A program made the translations under genes and the position numbers. Below, in pieces: positions 22,646-31,054 of a DNA stretch of 36,573 nucleotides. This DNA comes from an uncultured Clostridia bacterium. GTDB taxonomy: Bacteria > Bacillota > Clostridia > Oscillospirales > Acutalibacteraceae. How positions within the stretch are numbered: the first letter of the stretch is position 1; every line of letters begins with the position of its first letter. A model generated the notes under the pieces. It was given only the letters and a program-made list of their open reading frames with translations, had not been told where the DNA came from and made no database searches. The stretch is taken from NCBI GenBank assembly GCA_947169745.1, contig CAMVQZ010000012.1, positions 1 to 36,573 of the forward strand. Reading direction: 5' to 3'.

Positions 22646-23302
22646 TTATAAAAGCTGATTCTCGTTAATCATAAGCTTAAACTGTAATCCGAGTTTTTCG
22701 GCGGCTTTGCGGCAGAGAATCATTCTGCCCATGAAGATTTCAAAGTATTCCATAACACTGCTGAAGTGTGTGTCAACCTGAAGCTTAAGCTTAATAATTG
22801 TATGTGCGGAATTGATTTTCAGCTCTGCCTTCGTAACAGAGTAGTTCACACGGTCATGAATATCAAAGCTTGCTATTTCGGTATTGCGGACACGGTTGCG
22901 GCGGACATCCGATTTATCCGCCAATATCAATGCCGCCGCAAGCGGACTGACAGGCACGCCCGTTCCTTCATCGTGATTACCGATAGCGGAGACTATCATT
23001 GCTGTTTCTTCCGCAGGAAAACCAAGATGGTCAAGAATACGGAATGCCATCATTGCGCCGCTCTGGCTATGGTCATCACGGTTGATCAGATTGCCGATAT
23101 CGTGCAGATATCCTGCGATTTTTCCAAGCTCAACCATACGCTCGTCGTAACCGAGTGTTTGCAGAATATAGCCGGTTTTTTCGGCAACAGTGGTTACATG
23201 GGCATAGCTATGCTCCGTATAGCCGAGTGCTTGTAAACACTCATCTGCCGCCTTTATGTAAATATTGACATCAGTATTCTTTTTAATTTCTTCATAAGTC
23301 AT
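22646..23302 (-). CDS. HD-domain phosphohydrolase
   Basis: 218 residues from ATG 23302, preceded by AAAGGAC. The HD metal site is visible: His35 in EHSYAHVTTVA, His67-Asp68 in GYLHDIGN, His110 in AIGNHDEG and Asp129 in LADKSDVRR. The extra conserved histidines fit the larger HD families that act on nucleotides or phospho-compounds. The substrate is unknown. It is probably transcribed from its own promoter at 23327. Confidence 0.88.
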   Translation of the reverse strand: MTYEEIKKNTDVNIYIKAADECLQALGYTEHSYAHVTTVAEKTGYILQTLGYDERMVELGKIAGYLHDIGNLINRDDHSQSGAMMAFRILDHLGFPAEETAMIVSAIGNHDEGTGVPVSPLAAALILADKSDVRRNRVRNTEIASFDIHDRVNYSVTKAELKINSAHTIIKLKLQVDTHFSSVMEYFEIFMGRMILCRKAAEKLGLQFKLMINENQLL

Positions 23303-23326
23303 GTTTTTTGTCCTTTCTGAAACAGT

Positions 23327-23355
23327 ATTCTTATTTTCATATCCTTATCGGTCAA
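23327..23355 (-). promoter_or_regulatory. Likely promoter of the HD gene
   Basis: TTGACC (23350-23355), 17 bp, AAGAAT (23327-23332), 25 bp before the start codon. Confidence 0.4.
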
Positions 23356-23415
23356 TAAAACGATCCAAGGGCATTCTGAGCGATATTTGTTTTGGAACAC
23401 TATAATAATATTCAC

Positions 23416-24219
23416 TTATCTCTGATTTCCGATTTTTACTATTGATTTAAAGAATTCCTTCGCCCAACCGTATACTCCCTGCTGAACGACCCCTTGTTTA
23501 ACTAATATGAGTTTACCACTCTCCAATAGGTGATAAAGCCGATAGTTTGTAAAAGCAAGCATTCTTGGCAAGTCTTCACTAAGTATCGTTCCGACGATCT
23601 TATAAACCGGAACTTCCTCATTTCCGATCAACTGAAAGATTTTATTATCAATATAATCTTCGGGCATATTTTGAATCTTTCCATCTTTCATAATCCTTAG
23701 TTCTGCATTGACTGCTTTTAATTCATTCAGTTCCCGTATATACTGTTGATATTCCGCCATGCTAAGTATTGTTTTTTCCGGAAGTGTATCAATAACCAAT
23801 TCGTTTTTTATTATTTCGTCATTGTCCGTTATAGTATAATTATCGTGATATAGCATTAGTTCAAAAATATCTGTATAATCGCATAAATATATAGTTTTTC
23901 CTTTACCGCTGAGGTACTCGATCACAGCAAGCATTCCAAGATATTCATCTGCATCTTTTTTTGAGAACCATATACAAACAGAATTCTCTTTTTTCAAATA
24001 TTTTTTTAATCTTCGTATTTCTTCCGAGACAATCCCGAAATATCCGTCAAAATAAGCATCATAAACTTTTTTTCTTGAATGTACGGACATAGGAACGGAA
24101 ATATTTCCTGCATGAAGGAATAATTCAAGTGACATCATGTTTTCGCCTTCAAGACCAAGCTGTTTTTTGAAGCAGTGTGCCGTCCCCTCGACAGATCCTC
24201 TGAAAAAAATGTTCAACAT
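23416..24219 (-). CDS. DUF1835-like protein
   Basis: 267 residues from ATG 24219; AAAGGGA lies about 9 nt upstream, while the ATG at 24228 would touch it. The N-terminal block LNIFFRGSVEGTAHCFKKQL and the strand-loop VCIWFSKKDADEYLGMLAVI resemble the DUF1835 fold. A C-terminal helical part (PRMLAFTNYRLYHLLESGKL) resembles the companion winged-helix region of that family. The function is unknown. It lies 24 nt after the ATP-grasp gene and is probably co-transcribed. Confidence 0.65.
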   Translation of the reverse strand: MLNIFFRGSVEGTAHCFKKQLGLEGENMMSLELFLHAGNISVPMSVHSRKKVYDAYFDGYFGIVSEEIRRLKKYLKKENSVCIWFSKKDADEYLGMLAVIEYLSGKGKTIYLCDYTDIFELMLYHDNYTITDNDEIIKNELVIDTLPEKTILSMAEYQQYIRELNELKAVNAELRIMKDGKIQNMPEDYIDNKIFQLIGNEEVPVYKIVGTILSEDLPRMLAFTNYRLYHLLESGKLILVKQGVVQQGVYGWAKEFFKSIVKIGNQR

Positions 24220-24243
24220 TAATATCATTCCCTTTCCGCTGAT

Positions 24244-25014
24244 TCATATATCATAAATCAACGACAGTTTTCTGTAAAAGCTTTCTGCGTTCTGAAAGTC
24301 AGAAAATCCCGACACCTGACCGTCTCCGGCTTCAATGATTTTCCAGCTTCCGTCTGCTGTCTCGGCATAATCTACTGTATAGAACGGACTATTCAAGTTG
24401 CTGTATTCTTGTATAAGTGCCTCCGGAGGTTCGGGCAGGTATTCCGACTGACCAGAATTTCTGCTTATCGTTATCGCCTGATTATTACAGTAGAACACAC
24501 GATATTCATTCGTCTTTTCGCCATACCGTTTCAGTTCCAGAAACTCTTTGATACATATTCCTCCGGTATAAAGATTTCCTCTGTAAGAAAGGAATTTTCT
24601 GATCAGACTTCTGAATTCATCCTCCCCTATTTCAGTGCTGATACACTTCGGGAAATCCGTACCTTTGACAGATTTTACATAATCTTTTACCATACATTTT
24701 CTGAAAGTTTTCCTGATCTGTTCATAATCAATTTTTTCAGGAGCATCATAGACGATCATAGGTGCAGTATCCTCAATCAATTCAGGATATATTTCCGGAA
24801 ATGAATGCATTCTTTTATATTCAGAAGGAGTTGTTATAAGCTGCAAATCCACGTTCTGAAGCTTATCATATAATTCAGCATATTTTTCAGGCTTCAGCAT
24901 CCATCCTCTGTATATCACAGGACAAGCCAAAGATGTATCACCTTTCAGCCGCAGCTTTCCTTCTTCGAGAAATGTATCATATGAAAACAGAAGCACATTG
25001 AGATTATTCTCCAT
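24244..25014 (-). CDS. R2K-type ATP-grasp protein
   Basis: 256 residues from ATG 25014. Motifs of the small R2K ATP-grasp clade are visible: MVKDYVKSVKGTDFPKCI (lysines for ATP), EYRVFYCNNQAITISRNSGQ, and WKIIEAGDGQVSGF with the metal-binding Glu and the D-G-Q-V. Such enzymes ligate an amino group or amino acid to a carboxylate, often on peptides; the substrate here is unknown. AGGG precedes the start. The ribosome site and promoter belong to a duplicated ogt 5' end, so the gene appears to have captured that promoter. Confidence 0.8.
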   Translation of the reverse strand: MENNLNVLLFSYDTFLEEGKLRLKGDTSLACPVIYRGWMLKPEKYAELYDKLQNVDLQLITTPSEYKRMHSFPEIYPELIEDTAPMIVYDAPEKIDYEQIRKTFRKCMVKDYVKSVKGTDFPKCISTEIGEDEFRSLIRKFLSYRGNLYTGGICIKEFLELKRYGEKTNEYRVFYCNNQAITISRNSGQSEYLPEPPEALIQEYSNLNSPFYTVDYAETADGSWKIIEAGDGQVSGFSDFQNAESFYRKLSLIYDI

Positions 25015-25139
25015 TGCGGCCCTGAAAATGCCTGTGCATAATATTTCTGCCCGTCAAACCACAAGCCTGTTAGTGCTGTTCCGTCGCTTGCAATTGTCAT
25101 GCTCCCGATGGGAGAATCGTATCTATAAACACAGTCCAT
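25015..25139 (-). pseudogene. Truncated ogt 5' copy ahead of the ATP-grasp gene
   Basis: ATG 25139 begins MDCVYRYDSPIGSMTIASDG and continues GLWFDGQKYYAQAFSGP, matching residues 1-41 of the intact ogt. The match ends exactly at the ATP-grasp start codon. Beyond it the frame runs 64 codons in total, out of frame over the ATP-grasp gene. The gene-free stretch 25015-25356 holds this relic, its promoter and the divergent promoter of the Sel1 gene, plus an AGTACAA-TTTT-TTGTACT hairpin at 25254. Confidence 0.88.
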
Positions 25140-25208
25140 TTTATAATCACCGGTTTTCTGATGCTTCTATACAAAACGCCGCATAAAGCGGGACTGTCTT
25201 TATTAAAT

Positions 25209-25237
25209 ATCATAGCAATCATTCATGTATAATTCAA
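25209..25237 (-). promoter_or_regulatory. Duplicated ogt promoter driving the ATP-grasp gene
   Basis: TTGAAT (25232-25237), 17 bp, TATGAT (25209-25214). The spacing and -10 are preserved from the ogt promoter despite spacer changes, which suggests it still works. Confidence 0.6.
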
Positions 25238-25289
25238 GGGTATTTATATACATAGTACAATTTTTTGTACTGACTAAAGATTGATTTTA

Positions 25290-25318
25290 TTGCATTTATT
25301 TCAACATGGATTTATAAT
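25290..25318 (+). promoter_or_regulatory. Promoter of the Sel1-repeat gene
   Basis: TTGCAT (25290-25295), 17 bp, consensus TATAAT (25313-25318), 39 bp before the ATG. Confidence 0.6.
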
Positions 25319-25356
25319 ATAAATAATAGATTTTTTCACTTCCGGGAGGTAATGTT

Positions 25357-27246
25357 ATGCGTAAGTTAAAACAATGGGATGATGTTAGCTATCAGATCAA
25401 AGGAAAAAAATGTCAGGGCATAATAAGAGAAATAAACGGCAAAACTGCCGAGGTTTATGAATATATCACCTCAAAAATAAGAAATCTTCCTCTTTCAGGA
25501 CTAACATATGTACCGCCGCTCTATATCATCGATGAACAATTAAAAAAGCTTTGTCGTTTTGAGATCGGATGGAGTGATATCAAAGACGAGGAACACTCCC
25601 TGTTTCATTATGAATCAGATGATACTTATTGCTTTACTCTTGATGATATGCTTGATGCACTGAAAAAGATCGCTTCATCCGATATGGATAATGAAACAAT
25701 CTTCAGAGAATGGTATGCTCCGACTTCACAGTTTCTTCATGATGATCAAATAATTCTCTTTGACGAAGAAACGCCTGATAATATTGAAACTCTTCCGGCT
25801 CTTCCTGATCGCAGCGATAAGCTTTACACTATCTGCGAAAATATAGAATTTATGCTTGAACCGGAGCAACCGCCATTTATCGAAAAGGTTAACAGCATTA
25901 TCAAAGAAATAGAGGATTATTTTGAGGATGAAAATAAGCCTGTCACACAGAGACGTTATACAGATGAAGAAAAAGAGGATTTCATAAAATATCATCATCA
26001 TGAAAATAATCTGAAATATGCTGATGAAAAAGTTTTGTCTTTATATCGTCAATTTGTAAATGAGCTGTGTGATATAGACAACCAAAAAGCACTGAAATAC
26101 AAAGGCTATGGCTGTTACGGCGGAGATCCTGCCTTTGAATGCGACTGGCACACATCACTGTCCTGTATAAAAAAGCTTTACGAACTGACCGGAGAGCCTT
26201 ATCTTGCCAATACACTTGGATACATTTATTACTATGGCCGCTGTTGGGATGGTCAGCCTCAGTATGATGAAGCCTTTCGTTATTTTTCTGTTGGCGCGGC
26301 AGGCGGTATTTATGAATCACGCTACAAACTGGCTGATATGTTTGCAAAAGGATACGGTGTTGTTCAGAATAAAAACATAGCTGTAGGAATTATCGAGGAA
26401 CTGTATGAACAAAATCTTGAATATATGCTTGATGGGAATTTTGAATGCAAGTTTGCCGATATTGCCCTCCGTCTCGGAGGTTATATAGAAAAAGGTTATG
26501 TTGAATATACATCCAAAAGCAATGCACTCGGATTATATATGCAGGCAGATTTTGCCATCAGGCAGCGTCTGAAATACGATCATTACGGAGATCTCTCCGT
26601 TGCAGACAGTATCCGTACAGCACTTTACAGACTGCTTTCCGACGAAGACATCACAAAGCCCAAAAGAACCTGCCGTATATACATTTCATATCTGCTCAGG
26701 AACTATCTGAAAAAATACCGTAAAATACAAATGAAGATCAGGCACCTCAAAAATGGTGAGCTCAGTCTGACCTTCCGTATAACCCCGTTCATTAACGAAA
26801 AATATCATCCGAAAATGTTCATCACCGAGCCTGAAGCAGGCTTCTGCGGTATGGTAGAAAAGCTGAATATCCATGTTAAAAATCCTGAAATATCAGAAAT
26901 GGATATTACTGATGATACCGTTGAATTTGATAATATAGAGGGATGTGAATACTATCTTGGTGATGAAAAAGTAGCAGAGATCAGAGGAGAATATTATTTT
27001 ACCTCACCTGAGAAAAAATCGGGAAAAACATATTGCATTGCCTCGGTTTATTTTTCTCCCGGCGGACATCTTTACGATTATATTCTTGAAACAGAGGGTG
27101 TTTCCGTTGGTGATAAGGTTATTGTAGTCACGGATATGGGAGAAACAGAAGTGACTGTTGCTGCGATAAACAACAAATCCGAATCGGAGCTTGCTTTGCC
27201 TGTCAGCAAGTACAAAAAGATAATCAGAAAGGCAGAAAACGGATAA
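25357..27246 (+). CDS. Sel1-repeat-containing protein of unknown function
   Basis: 629 residues; ATG 25357 follows GGGAGGTAATGTT. The N-terminus (1-50) resembles a small beta domain (WDDVSYQIKGKKCQGIIREI). An acidic helical region follows. At about 280-355 there are Sel1/TPR-like units (YDEAFRYFSVGAAGGIYESR, YKLADMFAKGYGVVQNKNIA). The C-terminal 100 residues form another beta domain ending VSVGDKVIVVTDMGETEVTV. There is no signal peptide or membrane segment. It is the only plus-strand gene, with its own promoter and terminator, set inside a defence-like region. A scaffold or sensing role is inference. Confidence 0.82.
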   Translation: MRKLKQWDDVSYQIKGKKCQGIIREINGKTAEVYEYITSKIRNLPLSGLTYVPPLYIIDEQLKKLCRFEIGWSDIKDEEHSLFHYESDDTYCFTLDDMLDALKKIASSDMDNETIFREWYAPTSQFLHDDQIILFDEETPDNIETLPALPDRSDKLYTICENIEFMLEPEQPPFIEKVNSIIKEIEDYFEDENKPVTQRRYTDEEKEDFIKYHHHENNLKYADEKVLSLYRQFVNELCDIDNQKALKYKGYGCYGGDPAFECDWHTSLSCIKKLYELTGEPYLANTLGYIYYYGRCWDGQPQYDEAFRYFSVGAAGGIYESRYKLADMFAKGYGVVQNKNIAVGIIEELYEQNLEYMLDGNFECKFADIALRLGGYIEKGYVEYTSKSNALGLYMQADFAIRQRLKYDHYGDLSVADSIRTALYRLLSDEDITKPKRTCRIYISYLLRNYLKKYRKIQMKIRHLKNGELSLTFRITPFINEKYHPKMFITEPEAGFCGMVEKLNIHVKNPEISEMDITDDTVEFDNIEGCEYYLGDEKVAEIRGEYYFTSPEKKSGKTYCIASVYFSPGGHLYDYILETEGVSVGDKVIVVTDMGETEVTVAAINNKSESELALPVSKYKKIIRKAENG

Positions 27247-27280
27247 AAAAGCATTTTGTATCGTTTGTTTATAAGAAACC

Positions 27281-27317
27281 GCCGGCAGAACAGATCACGT
27301 TTTGCCGGCATTTTTTT
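27281..27317 (+). terminator. Terminator of the Sel1 gene, also serving the NUDIX side
   Basis: GCCGGCA (27281-27287) pairs perfectly with TGCCGGC (27303-27309), followed on the plus strand by seven Ts. It is a paralogue of the hairpin at 20373-20407. On the minus strand the same stem follows the NUDIX gene. Confidence 0.85.
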
Positions 27318-27319
27318 AA

Positions 27320-27357
27320 TTATTCATCTCTCATAGTCTTTCTGATACGGCTAAGGG
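27320..27357 (-). pseudogene. Relic of the Crp gene 3' end
   Basis: It matches the last 38 bp of the Crp gene (20592-20629) with one difference, reading LSRIRKTMRDE and a stop. It lies between the NUDIX stop (27365) and the shared terminator, showing that a CPBP-Crp-like stretch was once here and was mostly deleted. Confidence 0.8.
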
Positions 27358-27364
27358 TTTCACC

Positions 27365-27745
27365 TTATCCGTTTTTCAGGATCCTTATTATCTCCTCATC
27401 CGCCGGACAAAACTCAAATTCAGAAAGTTCAGAAACAGTTATCCACTTCATATCATTGTGTTCAAGCAGCTTCGGTTCACCTTCTGAAATTATCGCATTA
27501 AACAACGTCAGATATACGGTGATGTCCGGATATTCGTGGGTAACTTCTGTAACGACACTGCCAACTTCAAGGAGAACATCAAGCTCCTCTCTGCATTCAC
27601 GGACAAGAGCCTGCTCTCTTGTCTCACCCGGTTCTACCTTTCCGCCGACAAATTCCCATAGCAGTCCTCGTGCTTTGTTTGCCGGTCTCTGACAGATCAG
27701 AAAACGTTCTTTATCCCATATCAGCGCTGCAACTACCTCTGTCAT
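27365..27745 (-). CDS. NUDIX hydrolase, MutT-like
   Basis: 126 residues from ATG 27745, which overlaps the helicase stop (TAATG) with GGTGGTGGG just upstream. The NUDIX box GGKVEPGETREQ ... RECREEL is intact (Gly35, Glu41, Arg49-Glu50, Glu53-Glu54); the late Gly is Asp56. The QRPANKARGLLWEFVGGK stretch is that of (deoxy)nucleoside triphosphate pyrophosphohydrolases. Strict coupling to a PLD-helicase suggests it acts with it, for example by hydrolysing a nucleotide in defence, rather than as general MutT. The gene is followed by a Crp 3' relic and a terminator. Confidence 0.92.
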   Translation of the reverse strand: MTEVVAALIWDKERFLICQRPANKARGLLWEFVGGKVEPGETREQALVRECREELDVLLEVGSVVTEVTHEYPDITVYLTLFNAIISEGEPKLLEHNDMKWITVSELSEFEFCPADEEIIRILKNG

Positions 27746-30700
27746 TATCCCACCACCAGTTTGTTTGTCTTTTTCAGATATTTTGCCGGTATCGGCTGAT
27801 CCAGACTCCATGTAATATTCATCGGACGTGAGCCCTCATGTTTCACATAATTTGCTGTTCCAAGATATGTATAAGCCTGTGCTCCGCCTGTTATTCTGTC
27901 CGTTTTGAATTCACGCACTAACAATAGGACCTTGCTGCCTCTCTCACGGTGATGAATGTATCTCTGACCTGTAGGAGAGGTGTCTGCTGTTGTGCTCTGA
28001 CTCTGCCAGTGAAACAGGCGTTCATTTATCGAATAATCATTATACATCGTTGTGGGAGAATAGTCCTTATCAGACTTATTCAGCGTAACAAAGAAAACAT
28101 CAATTTTCTTTTCCGGCAGCCATTTGACACCCTCCCTGACGGTTGACGGCTTCATAAAATCAAGCGCAACAAGAAGTTGATCGCGGGTATAGGTACAGTG
28201 CAGATCAAGCGGACATTCAAAGCCCAGATCAACAGGTGAATCAATAAAATCTATACGGCTGTATTGATATTTCAGCAGTTCTATAATCTCGGACAGCATA
28301 ACCGTACTGTCAGCAAGTGCATAGAGATTATCAAGTACCTCATCACTTCCGAGATCCTCCACAGCAGTTCCCCATACAGTGATATAAAACATTTGCAGCA
28401 TACGCTTCTCGACAGGAGTAAGCTTGTTTAAATCAGTGTTGTCAAGCTCCGGCAGCAAGCGCAGCAAAAAGCCTATCCATCTTCGTGAATCGATCACAGC
28501 CAGCTTTGCAAGCGCCTTTGTCAGCACTTCCTCCATAGGTTCGGAAAAGTTGTCGATCTTATCCGCACGGGCACACAGCCGTGAGAATGACGAAAACTTA
28601 TAGATCGAACGCGCGTCAATATGATAATAGTCGAGAAAGCTTGCAAGACTGAGTGTCAGTCCTGTATCCTCTTCAAAGCTTGCTATGCGTGAAATAAGTC
28701 CGGCAGTATTGCCGTAGGAAGCTCGGATATTATCAAGAATATACTTTGCCGCCTTCTTTTCAAGCTGAATGTAACAGCCCTTTGGCAGAGAAATAAAACC
28801 GTCCTTTATCTCCCTTGTGACACTTCGGGTCGTATTTGAAAGCAACGCTGCAAATTTATCTTCAAAGTTGTATTTTCGGTTAGCCTGACCGATAAAGTCA
28901 AGCACTGTCAGACAATCCTTATTTTCGCAAAGTCTCAGCCCACGGCCAAGCTGCTGTAAAAAAACCGTCAGCGATTCCGTAGGACGAAGAAAAAGAACCG
29001 TATTGATCTCCGGAATATCAACACCCTCGTTATAGATATCGACAACGAAAATAAAACTCACCTTTCCTGAAACAATGTCTTTGCTTGCCTGTTTACGCTC
29101 ATCATCAGGAGAGTTTCCTGTCAGGAACATAGACGGAATACCATGCTGATTAAAATAATCGGACATAAATTCAGCGTGTGCCACAGAAACACAGAATCCC
29201 AGTCCCTTGACCTCATCAATATCCGTAACGTATTTGAGCAGCGATGAAATGACAAGATCGGCTCTGCGGTTTGCTTCAATTCCACTCATGGTATAGATAT
29301 TCGACAGTTCAGTTTTATCATAGCCGCCGGCACTCCATTTCAGATCGTTCAGGTCAATGGTATCGGTCACACCGAAATACTGAAACGGGCAAAGCAGCTT
29401 TCTGTCGATAGCTTCCGGCAGACGGATCTCTGCAGCAATACGATTATTGAAATAAGTCAGAATACTCTTTCCGTCCATACGCTCCGGCGTTGCAGTAAGT
29501 CCTAAAAGCATCGCCGGCTGATAATAAGAAAGCAGCTTCTGATATGTGGGCGCTGCGGCATGGTGGAATTCATCGACGACAATATAATCGTAATAACCTG
29601 GTGTGGTCTTTTCGGTAAATGCCTGAGAATTGAAGGTCTGTATGGAAACAAAAAGATAGTCCATGCTTTCCGGCTTATAATTGCCAACAAACAACTCTCC
29701 GAAATTAGCGTCCTTCAGCACAGCACGGAAGGTATACAGGCTCTGACGAAGTATTTCCTCACGATGTGCCACAAAAAGCAGTCTGCATGGCTTATCTGGA
29801 TGTCGTTTTCTGAAGCTTTTATAATCAAGTGCCGATATGACGGTTTTACCCGTACCGGTTGCCGCAACAACAAGATTACGCATATTGCCGCGAACTGCAC
29901 GCTCCGCATCCAGCTTATCAAGTATCTCCTGCTGATATGAATATGGCATGATATCCAGTGTATACATTCCGGAATCATTGCTGTCAAAGTATTTTTCAGC
30001 TTTAAGCGCATGAGCCAGACGCTCACGCTCTCCCTCGTTGTAATATTCAAATTCGGTAGAATTCCAGTAGCTTTCAAAGGTCGCGGCGATCTTATCTATC
30101 GTTTCGGGAAGATCCTTTTTCGTCACCTTGACATTCCATTCCAGACCGCTTGAAATAGCTGCATTGGAAAGATTTGAAGAACCCACATAAGCAGTGGTAA
30201 AGCCTGTGCCGCGATAAAAAACATAGGTCTTGGCATGAAGCCGTGTGCGCTTTGTGTCGTAGCTCACTTTTATCTTTGTATTCGGAAGAATCCGAAGCTC
30301 CTCTATTGCCTTTATATCAGTAGCACCCATATATGATGTTGTGATGATACGAAGCTTGCCGCCATTCATGGTAAACTCCCGAAGCTCATCAATAATAAGC
30401 CGCAGACCGCTCCACTTGATGAACGACACAAGCATATCAATACGATTGCAAGAGACTATCTCTTTTTTAAGCTCCGTAAACATCTGCGGTTCGTGGATCG
30501 CTCCGGTGAACAGTGAACTTTGTGCGATAGATGTCTCCGGACGTATGATCTCCGCCTTTTCATTCAGAGCATGGATCTCGTTTTTTCTTTCGATCAATGC
30601 AAGAAGCATTTCAGCACGCTCTGCAACGGACATAGAATCAAAGCTTGTTTCCTGCGTTCCTGAAACAACGGAGGATATTATCTTATTTACAAGCTCCACC

Positions 30701-30894
30701 TGAGATGAAACATCTCCGCCGTTATCTCTGACATTTTGCAGTCCCTTTTCCACTACCTCTGAGATATATTGTGAAAGGATCTTCGCCGCCTCTGCCGGAT
30801 CAATTGCAGCAGTCTGAATGAGCTTGTCTGTTTCGGCAAGCTCATTATCAAGGGATTTATTTATTACCTGTTCGTAAAGTCCGTCTTTCAGCAT
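27745..30894 (-). CDS. PLD-nuclease/superfamily 2 helicase (DUF3427 type)
   Basis: 1049 residues from ATG 30894, chosen for GGAG 7 nt upstream; the in-frame TTG at 30927 lacks a ribosome site. An N-terminal helical region is followed by a PLD domain at about 135-260 with His220-x-Lys222 and VGSSNLSNAAISSG. The helicase domain has ATGTGKT (345-351), DEFHH (441-445), LTATPERMDG, and the C-terminal RecA lobe with YNEGVDIPE and QQLGRGLR. The last 300 residues match DUF3427 (RDQLLVALDF, EGVKWLPEKKIDVFFVTLNK). It probably binds and cleaves or remodels foreign DNA. TTGACA at 30995 may be its -35. The McrC gene lies 160 bp upstream. Confidence 0.93.
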   Translation of the reverse strand: MLKDGLYEQVINKSLDNELAETDKLIQTAAIDPAEAAKILSQYISEVVEKGLQNVRDNGGDVSSQVELVNKIISSVVSGTQETSFDSMSVAERAEMLLALIERKNEIHALNEKAEIIRPETSIAQSSLFTGAIHEPQMFTELKKEIVSCNRIDMLVSFIKWSGLRLIIDELREFTMNGGKLRIITTSYMGATDIKAIEELRILPNTKIKVSYDTKRTRLHAKTYVFYRGTGFTTAYVGSSNLSNAAISSGLEWNVKVTKKDLPETIDKIAATFESYWNSTEFEYYNEGERERLAHALKAEKYFDSNDSGMYTLDIMPYSYQQEILDKLDAERAVRGNMRNLVVAATGTGKTVISALDYKSFRKRHPDKPCRLLFVAHREEILRQSLYTFRAVLKDANFGELFVGNYKPESMDYLFVSIQTFNSQAFTEKTTPGYYDYIVVDEFHHAAAPTYQKLLSYYQPAMLLGLTATPERMDGKSILTYFNNRIAAEIRLPEAIDRKLLCPFQYFGVTDTIDLNDLKWSAGGYDKTELSNIYTMSGIEANRRADLVISSLLKYVTDIDEVKGLGFCVSVAHAEFMSDYFNQHGIPSMFLTGNSPDDERKQASKDIVSGKVSFIFVVDIYNEGVDIPEINTVLFLRPTESLTVFLQQLGRGLRLCENKDCLTVLDFIGQANRKYNFEDKFAALLSNTTRSVTREIKDGFISLPKGCYIQLEKKAAKYILDNIRASYGNTAGLISRIASFEEDTGLTLSLASFLDYYHIDARSIYKFSSFSRLCARADKIDNFSEPMEEVLTKALAKLAVIDSRRWIGFLLRLLPELDNTDLNKLTPVEKRMLQMFYITVWGTAVEDLGSDEVLDNLYALADSTVMLSEIIELLKYQYSRIDFIDSPVDLGFECPLDLHCTYTRDQLLVALDFMKPSTVREGVKWLPEKKIDVFFVTLNKSDKDYSPTTMYNDYSINERLFHWQSQSTTADTSPTGQRYIHHRERGSKVLLLVREFKTDRITGGAQAYTYLGTANYVKHEGSRPMNITWSLDQPIPAKYLKKTNKLVVG

Positions 30895-31054
30895 TTTTAT
30901 ACTCCGTTTCGTTATCAGGTTTTCCAATAATCATTAATCAGATCAGTCGAAGAGTCCTGGCGGACACAATTACATTTTGATCCGTTATTTACTTTGTCAA
31001 TGTCTGAAGAAAGAATAATAAATTTGTGATGCATCTGTTATCTTATTTTTCCTT

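Noticed and set aside
27365-27745. General house-cleaning mutT
   Set aside because: Stop-start coupling to a PLD-helicase argues for a dedicated partner, so the symbol mutT was not assigned.
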